A program made the translations under genes and the position numbers. The notes beneath the pieces are model-generated. The model did not search any database. It saw only the letters and a list, made by a program, of their open reading frames with translations, and was not told the DNA's origin. A stretch of DNA of 64,000 nucleotides from Roseburia_D yibonii. Lineage in GTDB: Bacteria; Bacillota; Clostridia; Lachnospirales; Lachnospiraceae. Numbering within the stretch: the stretch's first letter is position 1; every line of letters begins with the position of its first letter. Below, in pieces: positions 6,925-15,563 of this stretch. The DNA lies in NCBI RefSeq assembly GCF_014297335.1, contig NZ_JACOQH010000001.1:124001-188000 (forward strand). The letters run 5' to 3'.

Positions 6925-8061
6925 CTAAAATGTATTTGCAAGATAGGAATTACCCACGTAGGTAGCCCCTAACACTGCCGTTTCTACTGTTCTTTCGTAA
7001 TGCTGGCTCATGTATGCCGCACCCATGTAACACAATCCCAGTACAGCATCATGCTTATAGTCAATGCCCCAGCCGCTTTCTACTCTCTTAAGCCGCTCGT
7101 CCAGCGCTGCTATTGCCTCTTTGGTTTCTTTCGTGCCAGCCTCTGCCTGCTTTTTCACTTCCTGCATGGCTGCTGCCAGCTCTTCAATTTGCAGTTGCAG
7201 GCTGCCTGCTATGTCCTCGCCCAACTTGTCCTTGATACTCTCAAACCATGTGTTAAATTCGTTTTCAGCGTCCGACTGGAATAGCTTAATTTTTGCCATA
7301 AAGTCTGTATAGGCGCTTAAAAGTTCCTTATCCCAGTTGTCAAGCGTGTTTTCAAAACTGCTGTATCTTTCGTTAAACTGGCTTTCATACTGCGCAAATA
7401 AGCCCTCTGTCTTGCTTACGTAGCTGTCATATACGCCCGCAATCTCTGCAAGGTACTTTTCCATATTCTGCTTATATGCGCTGAACTCGTCCAGCACGGC
7501 TGCGCTATAGGTGTTGAAAAAGTCCGTAAACTGTTTTGTAAGCACGCTTGCGTCTATCTCTTCCACCGTTCCCGTTACGATACCGCAGACTGCGCTATTA
7601 AACCGCTGGTCTGTGATATTCTGCGTCTGTATCCTTGTTACGCCCTTGCCTACGTAAATATCTGCAAGCGCAAGCTCCCATATTTCCGTAGTGCGGGTTA
7701 CTGCCGTTGCTGTCGGCTTTGCAGACGGTGTGCCTTTCAGCACCGCAATATACATATCTCTTTGCGGCAAATCCCAGCGAACTACTACCCTGTCTACCCT
7801 GTTAAGCGCTCCCTCTGCCGTATCCAGTGTTACGCTAAGCGTTGCGGGATTTCTAAAGGCGTAGCCGTTTATAAAGGCATAGCCCGCATTTACTCTTATT
7901 TCCATGCCGCTGTAAGCTACCACCTGTAGCCCGTCGCTCGGCTTTGGAAAAATGCCGTTTGCAATGAAAGTAGCAAAGTACCACGCCCAATCCTCGGCTT
8001 TATATACCCTGTCGTACTCTCCGTCTACTGCCACGGCATTAAACGGTAAGCTGTTTGCCAT
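6925..8061 (-). CDS. Baseplate upper / tail fibre-like protein
   Basis: A 378-aa structural protein. Residues 1-165 are a beta-rich domain (NAGYAFINGYAFRNPATLSV, RVDRVVVRWDLPQRDMYI) found at the start of many Firmicutes baseplate (BppU-type) proteins. Residues 180-330 are a long charged coiled coil (VSKTEGLFAQYESQFNERYS, AAMQEVKKQAEAGTKETKEA). The end is short and hydrophobic. It would connect the tail tip to receptor-binding proteins. It follows the Gp37-like gene with a 5-nt gap. The exact subclass cannot be fixed from sequence alone. Confidence 0.78.
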   Translation of the reverse strand: MANSLPFNAVAVDGEYDRVYKAEDWAWYFATFIANGIFPKPSDGLQVVAYSGMEIRVNAGYAFINGYAFRNPATLSVTLDTAEGALNRVDRVVVRWDLPQRDMYIAVLKGTPSAKPTATAVTRTTEIWELALADIYVGKGVTRIQTQNITDQRFNSAVCGIVTGTVEEIDASVLTKQFTDFFNTYSAAVLDEFSAYKQNMEKYLAEIAGVYDSYVSKTEGLFAQYESQFNERYSSFENTLDNWDKELLSAYTDFMAKIKLFQSDAENEFNTWFESIKDKLGEDIAGSLQLQIEELAAAMQEVKKQAEAGTKETKEAIAALDERLKRVESGWGIDYKHDAVLGLCYMGAAYMSQHYERTVETAVLGATYVGNSYLANTF

Positions 8062-8066
8062 TTCCG

Positions 8067-9221
8067 CTACCTCACTTTCCTAATCTGGTCTACCAGCGTC
8101 GGCAGGCTGTCGCCAAAAGTCGCCTCTACGGTTTCCTTGCCTTTCTGGTATGTTTCTGTTACTTCTGTAATACGTGCATCTATCTGTATGCCCCACTTGG
8201 TCTCTTTGCAAGTAATGCGGTCGCCTAAATCAAAATCAGCCTTAAATTTCAAGTTTGAATTTGTATTTATGGTACTTACAAAATTTATATTCTTTCCGTA
8301 GTTTTCCAGCTCTGCGCTGCCTCTCGTTTTCAGCATTGCAATATAGGTATCCAGCGGTATTGTTACCTCTGTTTCCCCCTGCTGGTACTTTCTGGCAATA
8401 TCCGTAGCGTCACAGAATACCTCTACCAAATCCAGCCCCGTTGCGCCCTCGCCGTCCACTGTGGTTACCGGCTGGCTGCCGTCGTCGTCAGCTGCTCCCT
8501 GCACATAAATAAAGTTGCCGCAGTTCTCTATACTGGCTGTATATTCCTGCTCGTTGACATTATCAAAATCTCTTGAAAATATGCAGGGTGTGTTACCCTC
8601 GGTATTTGTGGCTGTAAGGTCATTGCCCTTATACAGATAAAAGCCAAACAGTCTCTCTCTTTCGTTAAGCAGAATGTCATAGCCCAGCTTTCCAGCCTGC
8701 GCCCTTGCCTTTACTTCCTGCCCCAGTTGTGCGTATACCTCGTTTGCATATTCAACCGCCACGCCGTCTATGGTTTCCTGCGCCAGAAATGCAAGCAATG
8801 GAAAACGCCGCTTTGTTCCTGCTGCGTTGCCGCAGTTGTTCTTTACCATAAGGTTTATAAGATACTGGTTTGTACCTGTCGCCACAATCTGCGGATAAAT
8901 GCAGCGCTTATTAAGCCACCAGCTAAGCATATAGCCTTGTGCCTCTAACTGCTCTAAGCCGTTCTCGTCTTTGGTAATGTGTACGTAGGTTATCTGCGCT
9001 GCCCTGCGCCATACGCCGCCGTCAGCGGTCTTTACTTCCTTTTTTTCGTCGTGCTTGGTTATTAAGTTACCCTCTACCAGCAAACGGCTGTTATTGTCCG
9101 TAATCGGCGCAAGCAGGCTAAAAGTTCCTACGTCAAAATACTTTGTATGCCATAGCAGGCTTGCCAGCTCGTCTATAGCTCCCAGCGGCTGTACTGTCTT
9201 GTCGAATACTCTAAGCTCCAT
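8067..9221 (-). CDS. Siphovirus Gp37-like tail protein
   Basis: A 384-aa protein resembling the ReqiPepy6 Gp37-like family (Tal/tail-hub position). The N-terminus has MELRVFDKTVQPLGAIDELA and LLWHTKYFDVGTFSLLAP, and the C-terminus has DLGDRITCKETKWGIQIDAR and ITEVTETYQKG, matching the usual beta-rich ends of this family. It occupies the tail-hub slot, directly after the distal tail protein with a 4-nt gap. It likely forms the central hub at the tail tip. No lytic domain is visible. Confidence 0.82.
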   Translation of the reverse strand: MELRVFDKTVQPLGAIDELASLLWHTKYFDVGTFSLLAPITDNNSRLLVEGNLITKHDEKKEVKTADGGVWRRAAQITYVHITKDENGLEQLEAQGYMLSWWLNKRCIYPQIVATGTNQYLINLMVKNNCGNAAGTKRRFPLLAFLAQETIDGVAVEYANEVYAQLGQEVKARAQAGKLGYDILLNERERLFGFYLYKGNDLTATNTEGNTPCIFSRDFDNVNEQEYTASIENCGNFIYVQGAADDDGSQPVTTVDGEGATGLDLVEVFCDATDIARKYQQGETEVTIPLDTYIAMLKTRGSAELENYGKNINFVSTINTNSNLKFKADFDLGDRITCKETKWGIQIDARITEVTETYQKGKETVEATFGDSLPTLVDQIRKVR

Positions 9222-9225
9222 ACCG

Positions 9226-10113
9226 TCACACTCCTAAAAATTCCTTGCTGTAGAATATGGATACTTCCAGAGAATTTACGCCGCTGGCTGCATCATACCT
9301 AAACATATTGTCGCCTATGGCAAGCTGCATAAATGTACTGTCTACATCAATGTAGCGGAAATAGTCGGTTTCTACGCCGTCCCTTATCAGCTTAGCGCCC
9401 TTGCTGCCGTACTTCGTGTTAATCTCTATCACGTCGCCCGTTTTCATAGTGGCGTTAATCTGTATAAATTCCTCGGTATCCACATTAAGCAGTATCGGGT
9501 TTGAAACTGTCCCCAGTGCTGTAAACCTTATCCTCATTCCTGTTGATACGTCGCCCTCGTTGTAGCAGTCCACTATTACGCTTTCCGCTCGGTATCCGTA
9601 TATCATGCTCTTTGTGCTGTCCTTTTCGATAACGCAAGGGAAATGCCACGCAGCCACCCAGCTTGCTATATCCTCTTTTGTTTCTTCCTCTTCCCGCCAG
9701 AACGGGTTAAGGCACTCTATTTGTAAATCAAACTCATAAAGTACCTCTTTCTTTAGTATCTTAGGCTCTCCATACGCCCTGCAATCAATCACACGCTTAA
9801 AGCCGCCGTACTCATACACCAGCGTAGCGCTAAGCTCTGGGTTAAATATCTTAAGCATACGGCGGCGCAGTTCCAATGCCTGCGCCTTGTCCCGTGTGTT
9901 GATATGTCCCACTACGTCTATGTCCCTCGCCTCGATACGCTGCCCTACGTAGGTGTCGCCGTGCTGTCCCATACTGTTTGTGCTGTAAATGACGCTCGTA
10001 ACGCCGGAAATGCCCTCTACGTCTTTACTTATATTGCAATGGTATACGCTGTCTACTCCCAGCTCTAACCGCTCGCCCCTTGAATTTATGTAAGTCAGTT
10101 TTTCATTTTCCAT
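9226..10113 (-). CDS. Distal tail protein (Dit, Sipho_tail family)
   Basis: A 295-aa protein with the Dit N-terminal domain (KLTYINSRGERLELG, GQHGDTYVGQRIEARDIDVV, RRRMLKIFNPELSATLVYEY) and a galectin-like C-terminal part (IVDCYNEGDVSTGMRIRFTA). Dit forms the ring at the end of the tail tube to which the hub and baseplate bind. It lies immediately after the tape measure gene, the standard order in siphoviruses. Confidence 0.88.
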   Translation of the reverse strand: MENEKLTYINSRGERLELGVDSVYHCNISKDVEGISGVTSVIYSTNSMGQHGDTYVGQRIEARDIDVVGHINTRDKAQALELRRRMLKIFNPELSATLVYEYGGFKRVIDCRAYGEPKILKKEVLYEFDLQIECLNPFWREEEETKEDIASWVAAWHFPCVIEKDSTKSMIYGYRAESVIVDCYNEGDVSTGMRIRFTALGTVSNPILLNVDTEEFIQINATMKTGDVIEINTKYGSKGAKLIRDGVETDYFRYIDVDSTFMQLAIGDNMFRYDAASGVNSLEVSIFYSKEFLGV

Positions 10114-10116
10114 GTG

Positions 10117-13100
10117 TTACACCGTCCTTGCTATCATTCTGAACTGTCGGGCTGCCTCTTTCTGCTGTTTTGCATAGTCCGTGGTATTCGCATAAATATA
10201 CTGATTGACAACTACGCCGCCTGCTGCACTGCCGCCGCCTCTCGGCTTTGGCTTTTTGTCGTCGTTATCATACTTAAATTCATTGCCTACATTTACCTTT
10301 GCGTCTACGTCAAACTCCTGCGGTACGCTGTCCTCAATCATTTTCTTAACGCCGCCGATTTCATTAGAAAAGCCAACGCCGATACCCTGCGCCAGATATA
10401 CGCCGATTTCGTCACGCATCAGCTTAGACGGGCTGGCAATTCCAAATAAATCCTTAAGGAAGTCGGTAACATTGCCTACCCAGCCGCTTATTTTGTCCTT
10501 TATCCACTGCGTAGCTCCGTTTATGCCGTTCCAGATGCCCTCTACCATGTTTTTACCGAACCCAGCAAACGTACTGCCAATATTCTTAAATACGTCTGTT
10601 ATTCCAGTAATTACATTTTTCATGCCCTCTACGGCTTTGTTCTTTACTTCTGTACCCCATGTAGCCACTTTGGTAATTGCACTAGAAATGCTGTTATAAA
10701 TCTTTTGCGGTATTTCCTTAACAATCGTAACAATGCCCGTTACCATGGCATTCATTACCTCTTTGGCTTTCGTAAGCATATTGTTACCCCACGTAGCCAC
10801 TTTGGTAACTGCCCCTACTATGCTGTTCCAGATTTTCTGCGGCAATTCCTTAACAATCGTAATAACGCCTGTTACCATGGCATTCATTACCTCTTTGGCT
10901 TTCGTAAGCATATTGTTACCCCACGTAGCCACTTTGGTAACTGCCCCTACTATGCTGTTCCAGATTTTCTGCGGCAGTTCCTTAACAATCGTAATAACGC
11001 CTGTTACCATGGCATTCATTACCTCTTTGGCTTTCGTAAGCATATTGTTACCCCACGTAGCCACTCTGGTTACTGCCCCTACTATACTGTTCCAGATTTT
11101 AGCAGGCGTTTCTTTCACAATCGTTACAATGTTCGTAAGCATTGTGTTCATTACTTCTTTGGCTTTGGTCTGCATATTTGCGCCCCACGTAGCCACTCTG
11201 GTTACTGCGCTTACTATACTGTTCCAGATTTTCTGCGGCAGCTCCTTAACAATATCTATAACTTTCGTTACAAAATTTGTTATAACTGTGCCGCCTTTTT
11301 CCTGCATATTTGCGCCCCACTCTGCTATTTTCTCAACGCCCGCAGCGATTGCCTGCGGTATCAGAGTAGGTAGCTCTTTTATTTTATTTATGATTGTCGT
11401 TACCAGTTTGCCTGCCGCCGTCAAAATCTTAGGCAGCCCCGTAATCAGTCCTGTTACAATGGCTGCTATAATCTGCGGTATGGCTGCGATTAAAAGCGGT
11501 ATTGCATCTATGATGCCGTCAATCAATGCAACTATAATATCGCCCGCACTTTCAATAATAAGCGGTATGCCCTCAACCAGTGCATTTATGATAGCCGTTA
11601 TGATTTCCGGCAGCGCCTCAATCAGTACAGGCAGCGCTGCTACCAGCCCCTGTGCCAGCCCCGTAAGCAGCTGTAATGCTGCTGTAATCAGCAACGGTAT
11701 ATTTTCTATCAGCATGGTTACAATGTTCGTAACCACCGTTACGATTGTTGGCAGCAATGTAGGTAACGCTTGTGCGATACCTTGCGCCAATTCCGTAATA
11801 ATCTGTACGCCTGCCTCTAAAAGCTGCGGTAATATAGTAAGCAGCGTATCTATGATTGTCGGTATAATCTGCCCGATTATGCTTATCATTTCCGGCAGCA
11901 TTCCAACCAGCGTATTAAGCAAGTCCTGTACGCCGCTCATTAAAGGCGGTAATAACTCCTGTATAACTTGTGGTATATACGTTGCAAGCTGCTCTACGAT
12001 TTCTCCCAGTCCGCTTACCAGCCTCGGCACTGTTTCTATTACCCTCGGTGCTATATTCCCTACCACTGTTACAATACTGTCTACCAGATTGCTTGTAAGC
12101 TGTGAGAAATTCGCCTCGCTGTCTGCCATTCCAGCTACCCAGTTGTCCCACGCTGAACTCATAGAACTAACCGAACCCTCTATTGTTGTACTTGCCTCTT
12201 TTGCCGTTGTCCCTGTTATGCCCATTTCCGTCTGTACGACGTGAATAGCGTCTACAACGTCTGAATATGATGAAATATCATACTTAATGCCGGATAGCTT
12301 GCTTGCATCATCAAGCAGTCGCTGCATTTCCTCTTTTGTACCGCCATATCCCAGTTTTAAGTTATCCAGCATGGTATAATTCTGCTTTGCAAAACCGTTA
12401 TAGGCGTTCTGTATAAGCGATATATCAGTACCCATTTTATTTGCATTGTCTGACATATCCGTAATTGCCACGTTTGCCTTTTCTGCTGCCGCTGCCGTGT
12501 CATTATTCATACTGGCAAGCAGCGACGCTGAAAAGCTGGTAACTGTTTCCATGTACTCATTTGCAGACATTCCGGCTGTTTTATATGCGTCGTTTGCATA
12601 ACCAACAACCGTATCAGACGACGTTTTGAAAAGAGTTTCTACACCGCCTACAAGCTGTTCCTGTGCTGCGTATCCCTCTATCGCTTTTGTGGTAAGCGCT
12701 CCTATGGCTGTTGCCGCTCCCGCAACTGCTGCCGCCGTCGCCGCTGCTGCTGCTTTAAGCGCTGTACCCATTCCGCTTAGCACGCTTGTAAATCCAGAAA
12801 ATTTTCCCTTTGCGTCGTCTGCCTGTTCCCCGCTGTCTTTTATTTCCTTTCCCATTTCGTCAGCGGCTTTTTCTGCTTTTTCCATTTCGTCAGTCGTTTT
12901 GCCTAATTCCTGCTCTGTCTTTACAAGCGCTGCTTTCTGGTAATTTAACTGAGTTTCAAGTTTTTTACTTTCTTCGCTATTGTCTCCTGTTGCCTTGCGA
13001 CATTTTTCTAAAGCCGCCTCGGTTTCTTTTACCTTTTTTGCCTGCTCGTCGTATGTTTTCTGTAGTACCGCCTGCTTTGCTTTCAGCGCATCTACGCTGC

Positions 13101-13248
13101 TTGCATTGTCCTTATATTCAGCTGTTACAAGTTTCATTTCAGAATTAAGCACTTTAAGGGTGCTGTTAATTTCCTTGCAGGCTGCTTTATACTCTGCCTC
13201 TCCGTCAAAACTTAACCTTGTTTTGACGTTCTGCGTCTTATCTGCCAT
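10117..13248 (-). CDS. Tail tape measure protein
   Basis: A 1043-aa tape measure. Residues 1-150 form a charged coiled coil (KAKQAVLQKTYDEQAKKVKE). Next is an Ala-rich hydrophobic segment (ALKAAAAATAAAVAGAATAI) and a TP901-type core. A long series of hydrophobic helices (IITAIINALVEGIPLIIESA) and 44-residue tandem repeats around VTKVATWGNNMLTKAKEVMN follow. The C-terminus (LFGIASPSKLMRDEIG) carries the FGIxSPSK motif common to this family. It sets tail length and is injected with the DNA. At about 1.5 angstrom per residue it suggests a tail of roughly 150 nm (inference). Confidence 0.95.
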   Translation of the reverse strand: MADKTQNVKTRLSFDGEAEYKAACKEINSTLKVLNSEMKLVTAEYKDNASSVDALKAKQAVLQKTYDEQAKKVKETEAALEKCRKATGDNSEESKKLETQLNYQKAALVKTEQELGKTTDEMEKAEKAADEMGKEIKDSGEQADDAKGKFSGFTSVLSGMGTALKAAAAATAAAVAGAATAIGALTTKAIEGYAAQEQLVGGVETLFKTSSDTVVGYANDAYKTAGMSANEYMETVTSFSASLLASMNNDTAAAAEKANVAITDMSDNANKMGTDISLIQNAYNGFAKQNYTMLDNLKLGYGGTKEEMQRLLDDASKLSGIKYDISSYSDVVDAIHVVQTEMGITGTTAKEASTTIEGSVSSMSSAWDNWVAGMADSEANFSQLTSNLVDSIVTVVGNIAPRVIETVPRLVSGLGEIVEQLATYIPQVIQELLPPLMSGVQDLLNTLVGMLPEMISIIGQIIPTIIDTLLTILPQLLEAGVQIITELAQGIAQALPTLLPTIVTVVTNIVTMLIENIPLLITAALQLLTGLAQGLVAALPVLIEALPEIITAIINALVEGIPLIIESAGDIIVALIDGIIDAIPLLIAAIPQIIAAIVTGLITGLPKILTAAGKLVTTIINKIKELPTLIPQAIAAGVEKIAEWGANMQEKGGTVITNFVTKVIDIVKELPQKIWNSIVSAVTRVATWGANMQTKAKEVMNTMLTNIVTIVKETPAKIWNSIVGAVTRVATWGNNMLTKAKEVMNAMVTGVITIVKELPQKIWNSIVGAVTKVATWGNNMLTKAKEVMNAMVTGVITIVKELPQKIWNSIVGAVTKVATWGNNMLTKAKEVMNAMVTGIVTIVKEIPQKIYNSISSAITKVATWGTEVKNKAVEGMKNVITGITDVFKNIGSTFAGFGKNMVEGIWNGINGATQWIKDKISGWVGNVTDFLKDLFGIASPSKLMRDEIGVYLAQGIGVGFSNEIGGVKKMIEDSVPQEFDVDAKVNVGNEFKYDNDDKKPKPRGGGSAAGGVVVNQYIYANTTDYAKQQKEAARQFRMIARTV
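10716..11111 (-). repeat. 132-bp tandem repeats inside the tape measure gene
   Basis: Three nearly identical in-frame 132-bp units (starting 10716, 10848 and 10980), followed by diverged copies to about 11243. Each encodes 44 residues including KELPQKIWNSIVGAVTKVAT. The near-identity at silent positions shows recent duplication or gene conversion. Confidence 0.9.
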
Positions 13249-13250
13249 AA

Positions 13251-13439
13251 TTAAAAGCCCCCTAACGCTATGTCTATATCGTCCATGTTTTCTGTAGCTG
13301 CTGGTGTTCCCGCCTGTTCCTGTCGGAAAATGTGCGGGTTATATTCCTTGTGATATTTAAACAGTGTCGTTATCTGGTATGGTGTTTTTCTCCATGCCTC
13401 ACGTTCCCTGTATCTCAAAAGCACTACTGCAATATACAA
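13251..13439 (-). CDS. Tail assembly chaperone, second reading frame
   Basis: A 62-aa product with the hallmark region RYREREAWRKTPYQITTLFK of the downstream half of two-frame tail chaperones (lambda G/GT type). It directly precedes the tape measure. The nominal start is TTG without a clear ribosome-binding site. Its frame stays open upstream and meets the first chaperone frame at that gene's stop by a -1 shift, giving ...VQEN-LDTARLLYIAVV. Expression as a -1 frameshift extension is therefore likelier than separate initiation, but no classic XXXYYYZ heptamer is present. Confidence 0.7.
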   Translation of the reverse strand: MYIAVVLLRYREREAWRKTPYQITTLFKYHKEYNPHIFRQEQAGTPAATENMDDIDIALGGF

Positions 13440-13441
13440 AA

Positions 13442-13471
13442 GCCGTGCAGTATCTAATTTTCCTGCACGGC
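13442..13471 (-). other. Perfect hairpin enclosing the chaperone stop codon
   Basis: Nine-bp inverted repeat GCCGTGCAG / CTGCACGGC with a 12-nt loop containing the stop TAG of the first chaperone frame. The minus-strand downstream arm is followed by TTTTG. It may control the ratio of the two chaperone products or cause partial termination before the tape measure gene. Confidence 0.75.
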
Positions 13472-13858
13472 TGCCCTGTTTCCCTCTTCTGTTGTTTCTT
13501 CTCCGTCGTTTTCGTTCTCTGTGTCGCTGTTGTCTCCCGCAGTTCCTCTGTAGAACGATTTAAAAATAGCGTTCTGTACTTCCTGCAAATTTCCTGCGTG
13601 TATCAGTCTGCCTACCCTCTTCTCTTCAAGCAGCTGGGCGTTTTCGTCCTCTGCTAAAAGTGCCTCGTTAATAAGCAGCGTAAGTAACCACCTTGTATCT
13701 TTAAAAAGGTTTGGGTTATCTTTATTGAATACCTCACTTAATTTGTCGTAGCCCCCAAACTTTTCCTGCACTTCGTCTAATGCGTTCAGTGAAAAAAGTA
13801 AACCATATTCTTTGCCGTTCAGCTCTACGGGAAAAGCCCCGCTCTTTAATGCTCCCAT
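13454..13858 (-). CDS. Tail assembly chaperone, first reading frame
   Basis: A 134-aa protein starting MGALKSGAFPVELNGKEYGL with an acidic tail (DNSDTENENDGEETTEEGN). It occupies the position between major tail protein and tape measure where siphoviruses encode gpG-type chaperones that coat the tape measure during tail assembly. A helical core (LDEVQEKFGGYDKLSEVF, WLLTLLINEALLA) fits the family. A second frame follows immediately (see the 62-aa ORF), as in the G/GT system. Confidence 0.82.
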   Translation of the reverse strand: MGALKSGAFPVELNGKEYGLLFSLNALDEVQEKFGGYDKLSEVFNKDNPNLFKDTRWLLTLLINEALLAEDENAQLLEEKRVGRLIHAGNLQEVQNAIFKSFYRGTAGDNSDTENENDGEETTEEGNRAAVQEN

Positions 13859-13907
13859 GATATAAAATTAAGGCGCAGCCCATGCTACGCCTCTCTCCTT
13901 TCCTGTT

Positions 13908-14471
13908 TTATACACTTTCCATTGCTGCTGCCTTTTCCGGCACTGCTGTAAACCACGTTTTAGCCGCTGCGCTTTCCTCTGTTCCCACAAAGTCTGCTTT
14001 CCACAAGTTATCTTTCTTTCTTGTTGTAAAAGATGCCTCAATGTCCGGCGTGTTAAACTTGATACTCTCGCCCTTTGTTTCGTACTTTTCAGACGGTACT
14101 TTAAATTTTGCTTTAAGCAGCCATACGTAACGGTATTTACCACCCGTTTTCTTAGCTCTGAACCCTACAGCAACATACGGCGGCTCGTCCTCTTTTCCCG
14201 CCCATACTACGCTGTTCTTATCTACTGCCTGCCCCAGCAGCTCTGCCAGCACTTCCGGCGTAAGGTCTTTAATTCCCAGCTTAAGCGTTCCGCTTGCAAA
14301 CTCCGTGACGCTCTCGCTTAATGTGTCGTCTGCATACAAGCTGCCGTCTGCTGTCTTTACGGATAAATCGGCGCTCATTGCCTCTGCCATTTTCTTAGGT
14401 GTCCCGTAGCTCTCTGCTCCGTCTGCCTCTGTGCATACGGCGTAATATAAATCTTTCAGTCCCAGTGTCAT
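13908..14471 (-). CDS. Major tail protein (phi13 family)
   Basis: A 187-aa tail tube protein. It begins MTLGLKDLYYAVCTEADGAE and contains ADLSVKTADGSLYADDTLSE and FASGTLKLGIKDLTPEVLAE, the conserved blocks of phi13-type major tail proteins of Gram-positive siphoviruses. It polymerises as stacked hexameric rings around the tape measure. It lies between the neck/completion genes and the tail chaperones in the standard order. Confidence 0.92.
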   Translation of the reverse strand: MTLGLKDLYYAVCTEADGAESYGTPKKMAEAMSADLSVKTADGSLYADDTLSESVTEFASGTLKLGIKDLTPEVLAELLGQAVDKNSVVWAGKEDEPPYVAVGFRAKKTGGKYRYVWLLKAKFKVPSEKYETKGESIKFNTPDIEASFTTRKKDNLWKADFVGTEESAAAKTWFTAVPEKAAAMESV

Positions 14472-14478
14472 TGTTTAA

Positions 14479-14805
14479 TCACTCCTCTTTCAAAATCTCG
14501 ACTGTGATAGGCACTAACCAGTACCCCGTTTCTGTTTCGTAGCTTTCTGCGTCTATGCTGTTGATATAAACGCCTGCTGCTTTCAATACCTCTTTTGTCT
14601 TATCAAGCTGCGCCTCAAAATCGCCCTTATGGAAAAGCGTAACTCTATACATTTCCCTGCGCTCTTTCTCTTCGTCGTCTGCATTTACCGCAGGCGTACC
14701 CAGCAGCCGCAGAAACGTATAATATGCGTCTGGCTTATCCCGCCCAGTGTAAACGCCTCTCTGGGCTGGCAACCCTGCGCTTTCTAAAATCTCCTGTATA
14801 CTCAT
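14479..14805 (-). CDS. Tail completion / tail terminator-like protein
   Basis: A 108-aa protein (MSIQEILESAGLPAQRGVYT; YYTFLRLLGTPAVNADDEEK; MYRVTLFHKGDFEAQLDKTK) of the small alpha/beta neck protein type encoded just before the major tail protein. It likely caps the head-proximal end of the tail. Its start overlaps the end of the HK97 gp10-like gene by 4 nt (ATGA), indicating coupled translation. Family assignment is by position and size plus general resemblance. Confidence 0.72.
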   Translation of the reverse strand: MSIQEILESAGLPAQRGVYTGRDKPDAYYTFLRLLGTPAVNADDEEKERREMYRVTLFHKGDFEAQLDKTKEVLKAAGVYINSIDAESYETETGYWLVPITVEILKEE

Positions 14806-15233
14806 TCGCCTGTTTCACTCTCCCATATACTGCGCTGTGCCTCTACTACCTTTTCGTGCGCCTTTTCGTTTGCCACTGTCATATAAGGGCGTGCAGCGTG
14901 GCTACTTGTGCCGTACTCTGCCACAAAGCCGATTGTTGCATAGCGCACCTTGCTTTTATCTCCTTTTCTGTCGTTTCCATGCTTTGCCCGTCCCTGTGGG
15001 TATATCTCTACGTATTTCTCCGTATCGTCGCCCTTTACGTCCGTAGCTTTTATGGAATTGATAAAACCGCCCGTTTCATTCAGTCCCATTGCCTGTGCCT
15101 CTGCTCTCTGTGCCTCTATCAGCACATCAGCACCAGCTTTAAGCATTTTTGGGACTGCCTCAACTGTAGCCGCCTCTCTCCGGCTGAAAGCGTCTATAAT
15201 ATCTTCCAGCCCGACTGTGTTAAACTCTCCCAT
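14802..15233 (-). CDS. HK97 gp10-like head-tail/neck protein
   Basis: A 143-aa protein with the typical pattern of HK97-gp10-like proteins: an N-terminal helix (PKMLKAGADVLIEAQRAEAQ), TGGFINSIKATDV, then a C-terminal AEYGTSSHAARPYMTVANEK block (the 'Y/FGT..APHPFM'-like motif of the family). It contributes to the joint between head and tail. It sits in the connector cluster between head closure and tail terminator genes, spaced 2 nt from its upstream neighbour. Confidence 0.86.
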   Translation of the reverse strand: MGEFNTVGLEDIIDAFSRREAATVEAVPKMLKAGADVLIEAQRAEAQAMGLNETGGFINSIKATDVKGDDTEKYVEIYPQGRAKHGNDRKGDKSKVRYATIGFVAEYGTSSHAARPYMTVANEKAHEKVVEAQRSIWESETGE

Positions 15234-15235
15234 GC

Positions 15236-15559
15236 TTACACCTCGTTTCTGTGGCGTAAATCTGTAAGCGTAAGCTCTATGGTGTCTGTTCCTGTATCGT
15301 AGGTCTTAAGTACAAAATAGCGCCGCCCGTTTACTTCTACTACGTCCTCGCCGCCATAATCTGCCTTGTGTACCTCGTACTTTGCCTCTACCAGTTTTCC
15401 TGTCTGCTGGCTCTTAAAATATTCACTGTACCCTACTGATTTTTTGTTACAGAATACAGTGCGGGTGCTTTCTTCCGGCTTTACTGCAAAGCCGTTTTTA
15501 TTTACCCTGTTTTCTGCTGTTGTTTCTGCAATAAGTGTTAATTCGTCCAGCCACTCCAC
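15236..15559 (-). CDS. Head closure / head-tail adaptor protein
   Basis: About 107 aa from a GTG start, beginning VEWLDELTLIAE, with TVFCNKKSVGYSEYF and VVEVNGRRYFVLKTYDTG and ending DLRHRNEV. A small beta-barrel protein of this size between the gp6-like connector and gp10-like protein matches the head closure (stopper) role. The longer open frame (to 15700) lies almost wholly over the upstream gene and reads as low-quality sequence, so an internal start is chosen. GTG at 15559 or at 15574 are both possible. Confidence 0.7.
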   Translation of the reverse strand: MEWLDELTLIAETTAENRVNKNGFAVKPEESTRTVFCNKKSVGYSEYFKSQQTGKLVEAKYEVHKADYGGEDVVEVNGRRYFVLKTYDTGTDTIELTLTDLRHRNEV

Positions 15560-15563
15560 CGCT

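Noticed and set aside
10716..11243. CRISPR array
   Set aside because: Repeats are 132 bp, contiguous and in-frame within the tape measure. There are no unique spacers and no Cas genes.
10733..12244. 503-aa plus-strand ORF across the tape measure gene
   Set aside because: It mirrors the repeated tape measure coding sequence and has no ribosome-binding site or domain. It is a frame shadow.
13451..13462. Classic -1 slippery heptamer in the tail chaperone
   Set aside because: The sequence reads GGAAAAT, not XXXYYYZ, so a standard programmed frameshift cannot be claimed.
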